The notes: generated by a model not told the origin, from the letters alone. 64,000 nucleotides of DNA from Subtercola endophyticus (GCF_021044565.1 NZ_CP087997.1:558001-622000); one strand, 5' to 3'; positions 35,229 through 44,835 are shown, counted from the stretch's first letter. Made by a program: numbers and translations.

Positions 35229-35666
35229 GTGAACAGCGAATTAAGTGCACTTCTCGGTGACCTCGTCACGGTCACCCACCGTCTTACCCGTCTCGCGGCC
35301 CAGGCCACGGGAGAAACCACCTCACCCGCCTCGTGGCGAACGCTGAGCGTTCTGACATCTGCCGGCCCCATGCGGCTCGGCGAACTCGCGGCCGCGAGCC
35401 GTGTGAGTCAGCCCACGATGACCAAGATCGTGCGCAACCTCAACGAGCTCGAGTGGATCAAGCGCATCGCCGACAGTTCGGATGCCCGCGCCTGGCTCAT
35501 CGCCATCGCGCCGAAGGGCGAACGAGCCCTCGACGATTGGCGCTTCCGGCTCGGCGTCGCCCTCGAACCCCTCTTTGCCGACCTGTCGAGCCGTCAGCTC
35601 GACGTTCTAGCCGAAGCGACCGACCTGATCGGCGACCGCATCGGAGTACAGGAGCTAGCTGCCTAA
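35229..35666 (+). CDS. MarR family transcriptional regulator
   Basis: A 145-residue winged-helix regulator: SWRTLSVLTSAGPMRLGELAAASRVSQPTMTKIVRNLNELEWIKR (HTH with recognition helix SQPTMTKIVRNL), then the wing (SSDARAWLIAI), then a dimerisation helix. Starts at GTG 35229 directly after a strong promoter. The MFS gene starts 2 bp after its stop; the pairing suggests that the exporter is induced by its own substrates through this regulator. Confidence 0.9.
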   Translation: MNSELSALLGDLVTVTHRLTRLAAQATGETTSPASWRTLSVLTSAGPMRLGELAAASRVSQPTMTKIVRNLNELEWIKRIADSSDARAWLIAIAPKGERALDDWRFRLGVALEPLFADLSSRQLDVLAEATDLIGDRIGVQELAA

Positions 35667-35668
35667 TC

Positions 35669-37066
35669 ATGTCTATCAGGCCCTCTGAACAAGGCTCCCT
35701 GACGACCCCCGCCTCACCATCGACGAAGGCCGCCCCAGCCCAACCAACCAACCCGCATAACACCACCGCACACGGCACCACCGCACACGGCACCACCGCA
35801 CACAGCACCACCGCACACAGCACCAACGCACACGCCCCGCACGGCGGCGGCGGAGCATCCATTCTCCATCAGCCCAAAGCCGTCTGGGCCGTAGCCTTCG
35901 CCAGCGTCATCGCCTTCATGGGCATCGGCCTCGTCGACCCGATTCTGCCGGCCATCGCCGAGAGCCTGAAGGCCACTCCGACCCAGACCAGCCTGCTTTT
36001 CACGAGCTACTTGGTCGTCACCGGCCTCGCCATGCTCATCACGAGCTTCATCTCGAGCCGCATCGGCGCCAAAAAAACCCTGCTCATCGGACTCGCCCTC
36101 ATCGTGGTGTTCGCCGCGCTCGCCGGCGCCTCGGGCAGCGTCGAGGCCGTTATCGGCTTTCGTGGCGGCTGGGGCCTGGGCAATGCGCTCTTCATCTCTA
36201 CGGCGCTCGCGACGATCGTCGGCGCAGCCAGCGGGGGAGCCTCGAGCGCCATCGTGCTCTACGAAGCCGCTCTCGGCCTCGGCATCGCCATCGGGCCGCT
36301 GCTCGGCGGACTGCTGGGCTCGATCAGCTGGCGCGGTCCGTTCTTCGGCACGGCCGTTCTCATGGCCATCGGCTTCGTCGCCATCGCGGTGCTGCTGAAG
36401 AAAGACAACAAAGCCGATCGCAGCCCGACCCGATTGTCGGCGCCGATTCGCGCCCTCGGTGTGCCGAGCATCCGCCTGCTGGCCTTCACCGCACTCTTCT
36501 ACAACATGGGCTTCTTCACCCTGCTGGCATACACGCCGTTTCCGCTCGGCCTCAGCGCCATCGGGCTCGGCTTGGTGTTCTTCGGCTGGGGCCTCGGTGT
36601 CGCCATCACCTCTGTGTTCGTCGCCCCGATACTGACGCGCCGGATGAAGCGCACTACTGCCCTCACGGGAGCCTTGGTGCTGCTCGCCCTCGACCTCATA
36701 GCGGGCGGAGTGCTGATCGCCTCCACGACAGGACTGATCGTCACCATCGTGGTCGGCGGCCTGCTGCTCGGTGTCGTGAATACCGTGCTCACCGAATCGG
36801 TGATGATGGCGAGCGACCTTCCCCGAACCGTGGCGTCGTCAGCGTATTCTTCCGTGCGCTTTCTCGGCGGAGCCATCGCGCCGCCCGCCGCAGCCGCACT
36901 CGCAGTGGCCGTTTCGCCCGGCTTTCCCATGTACGCCGCCGCCGGCTCCGTGGTCATCGCCGCCCTGTTCGTGGTCTTCGGGCGCAAGACGCTCGCCCGC
37001 GTCGACAACGGGGGAGAAGAGTCCGAGATCGTCGAGGCAGAAGCGCTGAGCGTCGGCGAAGAGTAG
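35669..37066 (+). CDS. MFS efflux transporter with His-rich repetitive N-terminus
   Basis: Twelve-helix drug/proton antiporter type, about 465 residues. Motifs: GIGLVDPILPAIAESL in helix 1, SSRIGAKKTLLIGL as loop 2-3 motif A, and GIAIGPLLGGLLGSISWRGPFFGTA as motif C. Ahead of helix 1 are 65 hydrophilic residues with five TTAHG/S-type pentapeptides coded by 15-bp repeats near 35757-35840, plus a further HAPHGGGG. ATG 35669 follows the marR stop by 2 bp. The regulator pairing supports efflux of a toxic compound. Confidence 0.88.
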   Translation: MSIRPSEQGSLTTPASPSTKAAPAQPTNPHNTTAHGTTAHGTTAHSTTAHSTNAHAPHGGGGASILHQPKAVWAVAFASVIAFMGIGLVDPILPAIAESLKATPTQTSLLFTSYLVVTGLAMLITSFISSRIGAKKTLLIGLALIVVFAALAGASGSVEAVIGFRGGWGLGNALFISTALATIVGAASGGASSAIVLYEAALGLGIAIGPLLGGLLGSISWRGPFFGTAVLMAIGFVAIAVLLKKDNKADRSPTRLSAPIRALGVPSIRLLAFTALFYNMGFFTLLAYTPFPLGLSAIGLGLVFFGWGLGVAITSVFVAPILTRRMKRTTALTGALVLLALDLIAGGVLIASTTGLIVTIVVGGLLLGVVNTVLTESVMMASDLPRTVASSAYSSVRFLGGAIAPPAAAALAVAVSPGFPMYAAAGSVVIAALFVVFGRKTLARVDNGGEESEIVEAEALSVGEE

Positions 37067-37208
37067 GCGCACGCAGATGAGTTATGCACAGTCGCCGGCT
37101 CCGGATGCTCATGCACAGCTTTCGGCGTCGGTGACACGCCTTCTCGGCCTTCGTTAGACTGGGCGGCGGATGAACGCCTCACGCGTCATCCGTCATTTTG
37201 AACCCTGA

Positions 37209-38501
<1,293 letters not shown>

Positions 38502-38536
38502 GTCGCCTGCTTCTGTCACAGGGCCAGCGGCCGTGT

Positions 38537-38577
38537 GGTGTTCCTCGAACTGATCGTCGATACGTTTGAGGAACACC
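38537..38577 (+). promoter_or_regulatory. RNA hairpin directly abutting the ftsB-like start codon
   Basis: GGTGTTCCTCGAAC (38537-38550) pairs with GTTTGAGGAACACC (38564-38577) at 13 of 14 positions, with a 13-nt loop. The right arm holds the ribosome binding site GAGG, and the next base is the A of the ATG. U36-A78, G35-U79 and U34-G80 can extend the stem into the start codon. It may be a terminator-like end of the eno mRNA, a translational lock on the next gene, or both. Confidence 0.7.
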
Positions 38578-39150
38578 ATGCCGCCACCCGCCAAGCCAAG
38601 AACCCGGGGTGCGTCGCGCCCGGCCGCCGGTTCGGCGGGCGGAGCTGCATCGACGAACTGGTTGCGTAGCATCCGGTTCTCCGGATTCACGGTGCTGATG
38701 CTGGTCGTTCTCGTCTTGTTCGTCGTGGTCGTGGCGCCGGGCGCTCGCATCTTCATCGAGCAGCGCCAGCAGATCGCCGACCTGCAGAACAGCCTGCAGT
38801 CCGCTCAGGCGCAGAATGCCACCCTCAACTCGCAGGTCGCGCGGTGGGGCGACCCGGCGTACATCCGGGCCGAGGCGCGTGAGCGGCTCTACTTCGTGAT
38901 GCCCGGTGAAACGGCGTTTCTGGTGCTCAACGACACTCAAGCCGGATCAGCTGCTTCATCGGCGCCGGTGAGCACGAGCATCCAGTCGACCCAGACCAAC
39001 TGGATGGCCGCACTCTTCGCCTCGGGAATGACGGCCGGTCTCAGCACAGAGACCGCCGGTCAGCTCGGTGCCACGGGCCAGCTCGGGTCTGGAACCGGTG
39101 CGGCCTCGACCGACCCGGCAGCGACGCCCACACCGACCCCCACTCCTTAG
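38578..39150 (+). CDS. FtsB/DivIC-like septum formation initiator
   Basis: Bitopic cell-division protein of about 190 residues. Order: basic Pro/Ala-rich cytoplasmic N-terminus, one membrane helix (GFTVLMLVVLVLFVVVVAPG), then a coiled coil (RQQIADLQNSLQSAQAQNATLNSQVARWGDPAYIRAEARERLYFVMPGE, shortened here in motif terms to QQIADLQNSLQ), then a Ser/Thr/Gly-rich outer tail. The position after eno and before a DUF501 gene is the conserved place of the actinobacterial divIC homologue. ATG 38578 is chosen from GAGG six bases ahead. Confidence 0.88.
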   Translation: MPPPAKPRTRGASRPAAGSAGGAASTNWLRSIRFSGFTVLMLVVLVLFVVVVAPGARIFIEQRQQIADLQNSLQSAQAQNATLNSQVARWGDPAYIRAEARERLYFVMPGETAFLVLNDTQAGSAASSAPVSTSIQSTQTNWMAALFASGMTAGLSTETAGQLGATGQLGSGTGAASTDPAATPTPTPTP

Positions 39151-39156
39151 GAACTC

Positions 39157-39666
39157 ATGACCACCCCACCGTTCGATGCCCCGACCGAGGCCGATATCGC
39201 CACGGTGTCGGCACAGCTCGGCCGGCCGGCTCGCAACGTGCTCGGTATAGCAGCGCGTTGCGTCTGCGGTGCGCCCACCGTGGTTGCCACGGCGCCACGG
39301 CTCGACGACGGAACCCCGTTTCCGACGCTGTACTACCTGAGCCACCCGGCAGCGACCGCCGCGATGTCAGACCTCGAAGCCACCCAGGTGATGCCCGAGT
39401 TGCAAGACCTGCTGACTTCCGATGAAGCAGTCGGCGATGCGTATCGGGCCGCCCATGCGCAGTACTTGGCAGACCGTGAGTCAATCGCGATCGTGCTTGA
39501 GATCGCCGGCATTTCGGCCGGGGGCATGCCCGTTCGCGTGAAGTGTCTGCACGCGCTCGCCGCCCACGCGCTCGCAGCGGGGCCGGGAGTGAATCCCATC
39601 GGTGATCTCGCGCTCGAACGCGGCGACTGGTCGCCGCTTGTATGCGAATGCATTCAATATTCGTAG
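39157..39666 (+). CDS. DUF501 domain protein
   Basis: A 169-residue protein of the DUF501 family, function unknown, conserved next to divIC/ftsB in Actinomycetota. Typical segments are VSAQLGRPARNVLGIAARC, PFPTLYYLSHP, and RVKCLHALAAHALAAGPGVNPIGD with conserved Cys and His. It starts 6 bp after the FtsB-like stop. In many relatives an exopolyphosphatase gene follows; here a type II NADH dehydrogenase does. Confidence 0.9.
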   Translation: MTTPPFDAPTEADIATVSAQLGRPARNVLGIAARCVCGAPTVVATAPRLDDGTPFPTLYYLSHPAATAAMSDLEATQVMPELQDLLTSDEAVGDAYRAAHAQYLADRESIAIVLEIAGISAGGMPVRVKCLHALAAHALAAGPGVNPIGDLALERGDWSPLVCECIQYS

Positions 39667-39731
39667 AACAGCCCCAAGGGGCGGGGCATCCGGTATCCTT
39701 AGTAGTGAGGCCAGTGCGGGCCAATAACCAG

Positions 39732-39793
39732 CTCCGTCACACAGACCTCGGTTGGGCTGCCTTGTGCGGTCGTTCCGGGGGCAAGTGACGGAG
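39732..39793 (+). promoter_or_regulatory. Inverted repeat that can cover the ndh ribosome binding site
   Basis: CTCCGTCAC (39732-39740) and GTGACGGAG (39785-39793) are exact reverse complements 44 nt apart. The right copy includes most of the GGAGG that precedes ATG 39804. Pairing in the mRNA leader would hide that site and leave the second GAGGAG (39821-39826) free. Confidence 0.4.
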
Positions 39794-39803
39794 GTAGTAG
39801 CCT

Positions 39804-41255
39804 ATGGCTATACCTTCACTGAGGAGATCCTTTACTGTGCCCAAAATCCTGATCGTCGGCGGCGGTTACGCCGGTTTCTACACCGCCTGGAAGCTCGAGA
39901 AATGGCTTCGCTCGGGCGAGGCCGAGGTCACAGTTGTCGACCCTCTGCCGTACATGACGTACCAGCCTTTTCTGCCCGAGGTCGCTTCGGGCTCCATTGA
40001 GCCGCGTCACGCGGTCGTCTCGTTGCGTCGTCACCTCAAGAAGACGAAGGTCATCGCGGGCAAGGTCGAGAAGATCACCCACGCCGAGAAGACCGTTACG
40101 ATTCTGCCGAACGCGGGCGAGCAGTACGACCTCGAGTACGACATCATCGTGGTCACCGCCGGTGCGGTTTCGCGCACGTTCCCCATTCCCGGTGTTGCAG
40201 ACGAGGCCATCGGCCTGAAGACCATCGAAGAGGCGGTCGCCATTCGCGACCGCATCCTGACCAACTTCGACAAGGCTTCGCAGTTGCCCGAAGGCCCCGA
40301 GCGCGATCGCCTGCTCACCTTCGTCGTTGTGGGCGGTGGATTCGCGGGCATCGAGATCTTCGCCGAAATGCGTTCATTCGCCAGCGCATTGCTCGACCGC
40401 TACCCCGAACTCGCCTTCGAAGACACGCACTTTCACCTCATCGAGGCCATGGGCCGCATCATGCCCGAGGTTTCGATCAAGACCGCCGACTGGGTCATCA
40501 AGAACCTCGCCGAGCGCGGCGCCGAGATCCACCTCGACACCCAGCTCAAGTCGGCCGTCGGCGGAGTCATCGAACTTTCGACCGGCGAGAGCTTCGAGTC
40601 GGACACGGTCGTCTGGACGGCCGGGGTCATGGCCAGCCCGATGCTGAAGAACACCGACCTTCCGATCGAAGAGCGCGGCCGCCTTCGTGTTCGCCCCGAC
40701 CTTCGTGTTCACGACGAGAACGACGAGGTCGTCATCGACGCTTGGGGTGCCGGCGACGTCTCGGCCGTCCCCGATCTGTCGGGTGGCGGTGTCGGCGGTT
40801 TCTGCGTTCCGAACGCTCAGCACGCCGTTCGCCAGGGCAAGCGCCTCGCCAAGAACCTCGTCGCCGAACTTCGCGGCGAAGACCTCGAGGACTACTTCCA
40901 CAAGAACGCGGGCGCGGTCGCCGGCCTCGGCCTCGGTGTCGGTGCCTTCCAGAGCGGCAAGATCGGCGTCACAGGCCTTCCCGCCTGGTTCATGCACCGC
41001 GGTTACCACGGCCTGGCAATGCCGAGCTGGGAGCGCAAGTTCCGCGTCATCTGGGGGTGGGTGCTCAACTTCTTCCTCGGTCGTGACATCGTTTCGCTCG
41101 AGGCCCGAGTTCACCCGAGGGCAGCGTTCGAAGAATTCGCGTCACGGCCCCGGCCCGCTGTTGCTGCCGTGGCTGAGCCCGCCTCTGCTTCGGCCGGGCA
41201 TCCGGGCCCTGCAGGCGCGCCCGTGTCCGTCGGCGGAGCCGTCTCGAAAGAGTGA
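39804..41255 (+). CDS. ndh: Type II NADH dehydrogenase (NDH-2)
   Basis: Single-subunit, non-proton-pumping NADH:quinone oxidoreductase on the inner membrane face. FAD site: ILIVGGGYAGFYTAWKLE near residue 14. NADH site: FVVVGGGFAGIEIFAEM near residue 175. Further segments are ATG-like IIVVTAGAVSRTF, the second FAD motif IDAWGAGDVSAVPD, and the quinone-side AVRQGKRLAKNL. A C-terminal amphipathic part (WVLNFFLGRDIVSLE) fits membrane attachment, and an Ala/Pro tail ends the protein. Two starts are plausible: ATG 39804 with GGAGGT, or GTG 39837 with GAGGAG; the second trims 11 residues and gives a more usual N-terminus. Confidence 0.93.
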   Translation: MAIPSLRRSFTVPKILIVGGGYAGFYTAWKLEKWLRSGEAEVTVVDPLPYMTYQPFLPEVASGSIEPRHAVVSLRRHLKKTKVIAGKVEKITHAEKTVTILPNAGEQYDLEYDIIVVTAGAVSRTFPIPGVADEAIGLKTIEEAVAIRDRILTNFDKASQLPEGPERDRLLTFVVVGGGFAGIEIFAEMRSFASALLDRYPELAFEDTHFHLIEAMGRIMPEVSIKTADWVIKNLAERGAEIHLDTQLKSAVGGVIELSTGESFESDTVVWTAGVMASPMLKNTDLPIEERGRLRVRPDLRVHDENDEVVIDAWGAGDVSAVPDLSGGGVGGFCVPNAQHAVRQGKRLAKNLVAELRGEDLEDYFHKNAGAVAGLGLGVGAFQSGKIGVTGLPAWFMHRGYHGLAMPSWERKFRVIWGWVLNFFLGRDIVSLEARVHPRAAFEEFASRPRPAVAAVAEPASASAGHPGPAGAPVSVGGAVSKE

Positions 41256-41334
41256 CCGTCGCGGCGCCGTGACCTGCGTTCATTCGCGGTCTCGGCGTCG
41301 TCGGCTCGCGATGCAACAGCGTCAGCTGGCTCGC

Positions 41335-41408
41335 GCCCCCATAGCCCAATTGGCAGAGGCAGTCGACTTAAAATCGACACAGTGAGGGTTCGAGTCCCTC
41401 TGGGGGTA
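41335..41408 (+). tRNA. tRNA-Leu (anticodon UAA) with short variable arm
   Basis: Acceptor GCCCCCA pairs with TGGGGGT (41401-41407, one G-U). A 3-bp D-stem GCC/GGC follows. The anticodon stem GTCGA/TCGAC closes a CTTAAAA loop with anticodon TAA, which reads UUA (Leu). The T-stem is GAGGG/CCCTC with TTCGAGT loop. The variable region is only five bases, whereas tRNA-Leu normally has a long variable arm. CCA is not encoded. It is the probable integration site of the accessory DNA that follows. Confidence 0.85.
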
Positions 41409-41419
41409 CGAAGCTCGAA

Positions 41420-41463
41420 GGCCCTACTTCCCCTTATTCATGCGGAAGTAGGGCCTTTCTCTT
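41420..41463 (+). terminator. Intrinsic terminator of tRNA-Leu
   Basis: GGCCCTACTTCC (41420-41431) and its exact complement GGAAGTAGGGCC (41444-41455) form a 12-bp stem with a 12-nt loop, followed by the T-rich TTTCTCTT. Confidence 0.9.
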
Positions 41464-41478
41464 GCTCCGAGAATCGCG

Positions 41479-41532
41479 TTTTGGACACATTTTGGACACA
41501 CTTCAATTCGAGACGTTGTCATTTGAGACGTT
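41479..41532. repeat. Two pairs of short direct repeats next to tRNA-Leu
   Basis: TTTTGGACACA is present twice head to tail (41479-41489, 41490-41500), and GAGACGTT twice with a 7-bp gap (41510-41517, 41525-41532). Repeats of this size next to a tRNA attachment site are the usual form of integrase arm-type or excisionase sites; the assignment is inferred from place only. The gap 41533-41666 shows nothing further. Confidence 0.5.
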
Positions 41533-41666
41533 CCAAGTGATCTCGGCGGCAGTGAAAAGCGATGCCCTCACTACAAAACTCTGCTTGAGGGAGTGAATCT
41601 TGCGCCGAGTTGCAGGGTCCCGAGTGCGTCACTAGGCTGACTCTCCACGGTTTCGTGGCCTGATAG

Positions 41667-42515
41667 GTGGATCTCGTGCCCGAGCCGTTCGAAGACGAAC
41701 CTCTCGAACTAGCAAGCTGGCAGATGATCGTGGGAATTCTTCGGTCGGAGGATCTTCCGGATCTCGCCACCGACGCTTTGGTTCGAGGTGTCGATAGTCC
41801 GTCTCTCCGAGTCCTTGCGGGAGCCGATGCCGATGACGTCCGAGAATCACGTGACCTCTTCGTCGACGCTCTTGCGGAGTTGAATATCTCGATTCTCGAC
41901 GAAGACGCGTAACGGTGGAAGTTAGTTCGGGCAACTGCCAAGGCGATCATCGCTGGCTCCGTGGATCCACAGGCCGGGGCCGAGTTCATTTGGCACACGG
42001 CAGCTTGGCAGGTGCGCGAGGGGGGTGATCTACGTATCTTCGTCGGATTGGCGTCCCAGTTGCAGGACTATCCCGCTGACGCAGATCCACTTGAGCGCGA
42101 GATCGTTGATGCGGCGCGAGAGCTGCTCAATCGATCGGCTCCGCGCCGCTGGATTCAGCTACGAGCGTCACTCGCAGGTTCCCCTCTCAGCCGTTCGGGC
42201 CCCTCAGGACACCAAGGTATCTTGGTGGCAGACACGCCCATCAGTGACCGTCTCAAACTGGCTCTTACCGAATGGAACGAGAGCTACCGATCATTAATCG
42301 GAGAGTGGCCGGCCCGGGGTGGATTCCTCTCCGAGGACGAGGCAGAGTTGTTCGTGTTGGCGGGCCGAGGACTCGCGGAGGACCTTCAAACGGAGCTCGG
42401 GCCAACGTATCGCGTCGAATATACGCAGGAAGCTACACGTGCGCCTGGATTGAAACTGGCGCGCCGCAATCGACTAAGTCGCCGCTGGCGTAGAGATGGG
42501 AGGATTCCGTCATGA
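41667..42515 (+). pseudogene. Gene of unknown family split by an in-frame TAA stop
   Basis: One frame runs from GTG 41667 to the TGA at 42513-42515 with a single TAA at 41910-41912. Read through, it gives about 282 residues: an acidic helical N-terminal part (LASWQMIVGILRSEDLPDLA, SRDLFVDALAELNISILDEDA), then stop, then RWKLVRATAKAIIAGSVDP, AGAEFIWHTAAWQV, and a second domain around LKLALTEWNESYRSLIGEWP ending YRVEYTQEA. CAA to TAA would explain the break in one step. A GTG at 41961 could restart the second part. The architecture resembles orphan immunity-type proteins, but I do not recognise a named family. Its end overlaps the next gene by 4 bp (ATGA). Confidence 0.6.
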
Positions 42516-43213
42516 AGACAGCAGCGACGATGGCGATCAGGCTATTCAGGCGCGCTGGTATTCCTCTTGATCCGGGCCTCTCCGAGGAGCAGATCCGAGC
42601 CTTTGAGGACGAGTTCGGATTTGAATTCGACGCCGACCATCGTGAGCTGCTCATGCTAGCTGTACCGACGGGTCGTGGGTGGTTCGATTGGCGACGCAGC
42701 ACGCGCGAAGACATCGAGTCCCGGCTTGCCTGGCCGGTCGAAGGCATTCTTTGGGACGTTCATTACAACGACTTCTGGCCGACAGTCTGGGGGCGAAAGC
42801 CCTCAGGAGCTCCCGCTCTCGAATCGACAGCTCGTCAGCACCTCGCGGCGGTGCCGAAACTCGTGCCGCTTTTCAGGCACCGGTTCATGGCGGCAGCCAC
42901 GCGAGGAGGGGGAGCGCCGGTCTTCTCGGTCGTGCAGGCCGACGTCGCGCTGTACGGTGAGAATCTTGTCGACTATGTCGCGCGCGAGACCGGTTCGACG
43001 AAGCGGTACCACTCGTCACCCCATCGACGCATCGAGTTCTGGTCGCCGCTCGCCGAACTTGATCCGCGATACATCATTTGGCCCGAGGGGGAGCCGCGGC
43101 TGTTTTGGAATCGAGCAATCGAGGGCGGTTTCGTGCATCCGACACACGTGACGAAGGAGGGCGGCCCGCTCCCGGTGGGCTCACCGATCGAGTACAAGGC
43201 GTACCGCACGTGA
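42512..43213 (+). CDS. SUKH-type (SMI1/KNR4) immunity-like protein
   Basis: A 233-residue protein with the SUKH pattern: LSEEQIRAFEDEFGFEFDADHRELLMLAVPTG near residue 23, then DWR, a Trp-rich core (ILWDVHYNDFWPTVWG), VPLFRHRFM, and VVQADVALYGENLVDYVARE. SUKH proteins commonly neutralise polymorphic toxins. No cognate toxin is visible next to it. ATG 42512 overlaps the preceding stop, so it was translated together with the split gene. Confidence 0.7.
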   Translation: MKTAATMAIRLFRRAGIPLDPGLSEEQIRAFEDEFGFEFDADHRELLMLAVPTGRGWFDWRRSTREDIESRLAWPVEGILWDVHYNDFWPTVWGRKPSGAPALESTARQHLAAVPKLVPLFRHRFMAAATRGGGAPVFSVVQADVALYGENLVDYVARETGSTKRYHSSPHRRIEFWSPLAELDPRYIIWPEGEPRLFWNRAIEGGFVHPTHVTKEGGPLPVGSPIEYKAYRT

Positions 43214-43250
43214 GTGAACTTGATGCTGGTCTCCCTTCTAACGACGCGAA

Positions 43251-43862
43251 TCACTCGGGCCGAACGTCGCCATGCCAGCCGAGCGGACCGGCGAGAAGGC
43301 CAAGTCGGTTGTGGGACTCTTGCTTCGAGTGCTGCCATCCGTAGGGCTCGACCAGTACGTAACTCTCACCTGACGTTGAATCGCGTGTCCGACTGGCCCC
43401 AAGACCATCCGTGAAGACTTCCTCATCGATCCAGACAAATAGCTGGTGCACCCAATCGACGGCATCGCGGGGAATCGCGTAAAGCCACGGTTGCGTCACT
43501 TGGGCGGAGGGGAGGCCCAGTTTGAGTCTGGCGCTCAATCCCGATCGCTGCGCGACTTCGACGTCGACCTCACCCGTAGTCCATCGAAAGTCGCGCAACT
43601 CGTAATCCGATTCCGGCACGCTTCCACTTCGGGCTGACCCGACAACCGCGAACGCCTCAACAATCTCGCTATCTTCGATCACCGCCCAATGTTGGCACGT
43701 CTTGCGACTCGATGCTTGGCGCGACCCCCTCCACAATTCATGCTGTCGAAACGTGCTCGCATCGCCGGATTCGAGCAAGGAGGCGAATTGGTCTCCCGTC
43801 AGCCTCGCAATCTTGAATTCGGCGGCCTTGCCGGCGACAGCATTGTCGTCAGAAACTATCAC
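43251..43862 (-). CDS. Hypothetical protein
   Basis: A 203-residue soluble protein, family not recognised. Features: LTGDQFASLLESGDASTFRQHELWRG near the N-terminus, a central VVGSARSGSVPESDYELRDF, then QPWLYAIPRDAVDWVHQLFVWIDEEVF, and an end rich in Gly/His. No membrane segment. The GTG start at 43862 has no good ribosome binding site. It faces the SUKH gene tail to tail. Base use is that of the accessory block. Confidence 0.5.
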   Translation of the reverse strand: MIVSDDNAVAGKAAEFKIARLTGDQFASLLESGDASTFRQHELWRGSRQASSRKTCQHWAVIEDSEIVEAFAVVGSARSGSVPESDYELRDFRWTTGEVDVEVAQRSGLSARLKLGLPSAQVTQPWLYAIPRDAVDWVHQLFVWIDEEVFTDGLGASRTRDSTSGESYVLVEPYGWQHSKQESHNRLGLLAGPLGWHGDVRPE

Positions 43863-44130
43863 CCGATTACTTCAGCCGTGAGTTCGGGATTCGAGACGTC
43901 CGATACAACGAGACGCCTCGGTTCGGCCCGAGGTCGCGCCGCCGTGGTTGTACTTCGATATGAGCGTCGACGTCGACTGAAGGTGTTCACGCTCGCGTGC
44001 GCTGGCAATTTGTGTCCAACATACGTGGCTAACGACGGAGGGCCTCTCCCTGATAGCTGACGATCGAGTAAATGACCTGTCGTGCTTTCTACGCGAACCG
44101 AAGCCCTCCAGCAGAGATACGCTGAAGGTG

Positions 44131-44835
44131 ATGCATACTCGAGTCGGTGATTTCAGCCGAATCAACAGCCAGACATCTGATGTCAGTTTCTCCGGTGGTG
44201 AACGTCGCACGTGCGTACTTATCTTCTCGAGAAGTTGGAAGACGGTCAGAGTCGGCGAGACTGTCCTGAAGAGACTCCATACTGACTTTCCGTTTCCGGA
44301 TCGCGGTGGTTGGTTCGCCGACGCCGGTGGTGCTGCCTATTTAGTGGACCTCGTCAAATTGTTTTCTGCCCGACTAGATCCGGGGTTGTTGGCGAGGTCA
44401 GATGTAAAACTCGTCACTCGGTTCATATCGGGCTCACCTCGTATCGATGAAGAGGCGGTGGATGCCCTTGAGAAACTCACGAGAGCCCGCTTCTATATTC
44501 GACGACGCCAAACCACGGCACCCGTCTCCGATCCGGCAGAACGCCGCACGATTCGGTTTTTCCCAGATTACGGTTCCTACGCAACGATTTGGGAAGTTGG
44601 CGGGCTCACTAGCGCCAAAGCGCTCGGCCTCTCGCGCGAACTGACCAAGAGTATTCGTCGTTGGTATGAACACTGGGAAATCCATTTCGCCAGACAGATG
44701 GCATGGGATTCGGCCGACCAGCACGACACGTATGTGCGAGAAGGGAGAATCGTTGCGGCGGGCCTTTCGCAGGAGGTTCGGCATTTCGCCGTCGTCGAGT
44801 CAAGGTTCGAAGATTTTTACCCTTACCCGTCGTAG
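44131..44835 (+). CDS. Hypothetical protein, possible immunity-type C-terminus
   Basis: About 234 residues, no named family. The N-terminal half is Arg/Ser-rich with SGGERRTCVLIFSRSW and FPFPDRGGWFADAGGAAYLVDLVKLF. The C-terminal half has LGLSRELTKSIRRWYEHWEIHFARQMAW, a helix of the kind found at the end of several orphan immunity proteins, followed by EVRHFAVVESRFEDFYPYPS. ATG 44131 and GTG 44128 are both possible, with AAGG close ahead. The 265 bp before it hold no other gene I can support. Confidence 0.5.
   Translation: MHTRVGDFSRINSQTSDVSFSGGERRTCVLIFSRSWKTVRVGETVLKRLHTDFPFPDRGGWFADAGGAAYLVDLVKLFSARLDPGLLARSDVKLVTRFISGSPRIDEEAVDALEKLTRARFYIRRRQTTAPVSDPAERRTIRFFPDYGSYATIWEVGGLTSAKALGLSRELTKSIRRWYEHWEIHFARQMAWDSADQHDTYVREGRIVAAGLSQEVRHFAVVESRFEDFYPYPS

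Noticed and set aside
34831..35250. 139-codon minus-strand frame across the marR promoter
   Set aside because: It overlaps the promoter and start of marR and has no domain; the SHOCT remnant is in a different frame.
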